This document shows, in pieces, positions 5,578-5,704 of a DNA stretch of 5,704 nucleotides. The notes under the pieces are model-generated. The model saw only the letters and a list, made by a program, of their open reading frames with translations. It searched no databases and was not told the DNA's origin. Within the stretch, counting starts at the first letter, position 1. Every line of letters begins with the position of its first letter. The stretch is from Halobacteriaceae archaeon Tc-Br11_E2g27 (GTDB lineage: Archaea; Halobacteriota; Halobacteria; Halobacteriales; Haloarculaceae): the NCBI GenBank assembly GCA_001564135.1, contig LKNH01000172.1, positions 1 to 5,704 of the forward strand, given 5' to 3'. Made by a program: the position numbers and the translations under genes.

Positions 5578-5704
5578 CTATTGTTCTGTTTCTGGGGCCG
5601 CTGTATCCATAGCCTGTTCTGAGTGGACGCGGGTAGTCTGTGCCGGAGATTCGACACCGCGGAATTCAAACTGTGCACCACCAGTAGCCGATTCAGTGAC
5701 GGTA
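5578..5704 (-). CDS. 3' end of an unidentified minus-strand gene
   Basis: A frame open from the right edge gives the last 41 residues of a protein ending at a TAG (5580-5578). It starts TVTESATGGAQFEFRGVESP and ends AMDTAAPETEQ. The acidic, Thr/Glu/Ala-rich composition and codon choice resemble the neighbouring haloarchaeal genes, and the other two minus frames are interrupted. The tail beyond FEFRGVESP looks like a disordered C-terminus. I do not recognise the family, and the start and main domains lie outside the window. The gene lies 44 bases upstream of the DUF5806 gene in the same direction. Confidence 0.7.
   Translation of the reverse strand, partial: TVTESATGGAQFEFRGVESPAQTTRVHSEQAMDTAAPETEQ

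Overview
The window reads as chromosomal DNA of a halophilic archaeon (class Halobacteria) of moderate GC. The reasons are the acidic, Asp/Glu-rich soluble proteins, the gene families present, T-rich TATA-like elements about 25-30 bases before start codons that lack a ribosome binding site (leaderless transcripts), and GGTGAT-type ribosome binding sites where a leader does exist. I cannot name the genus. No RNA gene, insertion sequence, CRISPR array, integrase or phage gene is visible.

Left part (98-1245, + strand): two overlapping genes each encode one five-helix MgtE/SLC41-type membrane domain without the N-terminal and CBS regulatory domains of bacterial MgtE. Together they look like a split, two-half divalent cation (probably Mg2+) transporter. 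The upstream gene appears leaderless, and its TATA-like element lies inside a 16-base inverted repeat. The downstream gene is translationally coupled through an ATGA overlap and has a strong ribosome binding site.

Middle (1312-2514, - strand, convergent with the transporter): a 400-residue soluble protein consisting of two tandem copies of a PhoU-like helical module followed by a TrkA-C (RCK_C) ligand-binding module. It has no membrane segment and no nucleotide-binding TrkA-N domain. It is a plausible regulator of the adjacent transporter, its two copies mirroring the two transporter halves, but that link is inference. A short convergent intergenic region carries a hairpin and U-tracts oriented to stop this minus-strand transcript.

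Centre to right (2619-4730, + strand): a 703-residue thioredoxin-fold protein of the DUF255/YyaL/SPATA20 family, divergently transcribed from the PhoU/TrkA-C gene across a 104-base promoter region. It ends 20 bases from a convergent minus-strand gene (4751-5533) for a DUF5806-type haloarchaeal protein with a repetitive acidic N-terminal tail and a C-terminal CPECGH knuckle. At the right edge (5578-5704, - strand) lie the last 41 codons of a further, unidentified gene.

Most of the window is ordinary haloarchaeal core/accessory gene content. The most interesting unit is the split MgtE pair with its duplicated PhoU/TrkA-C neighbour.
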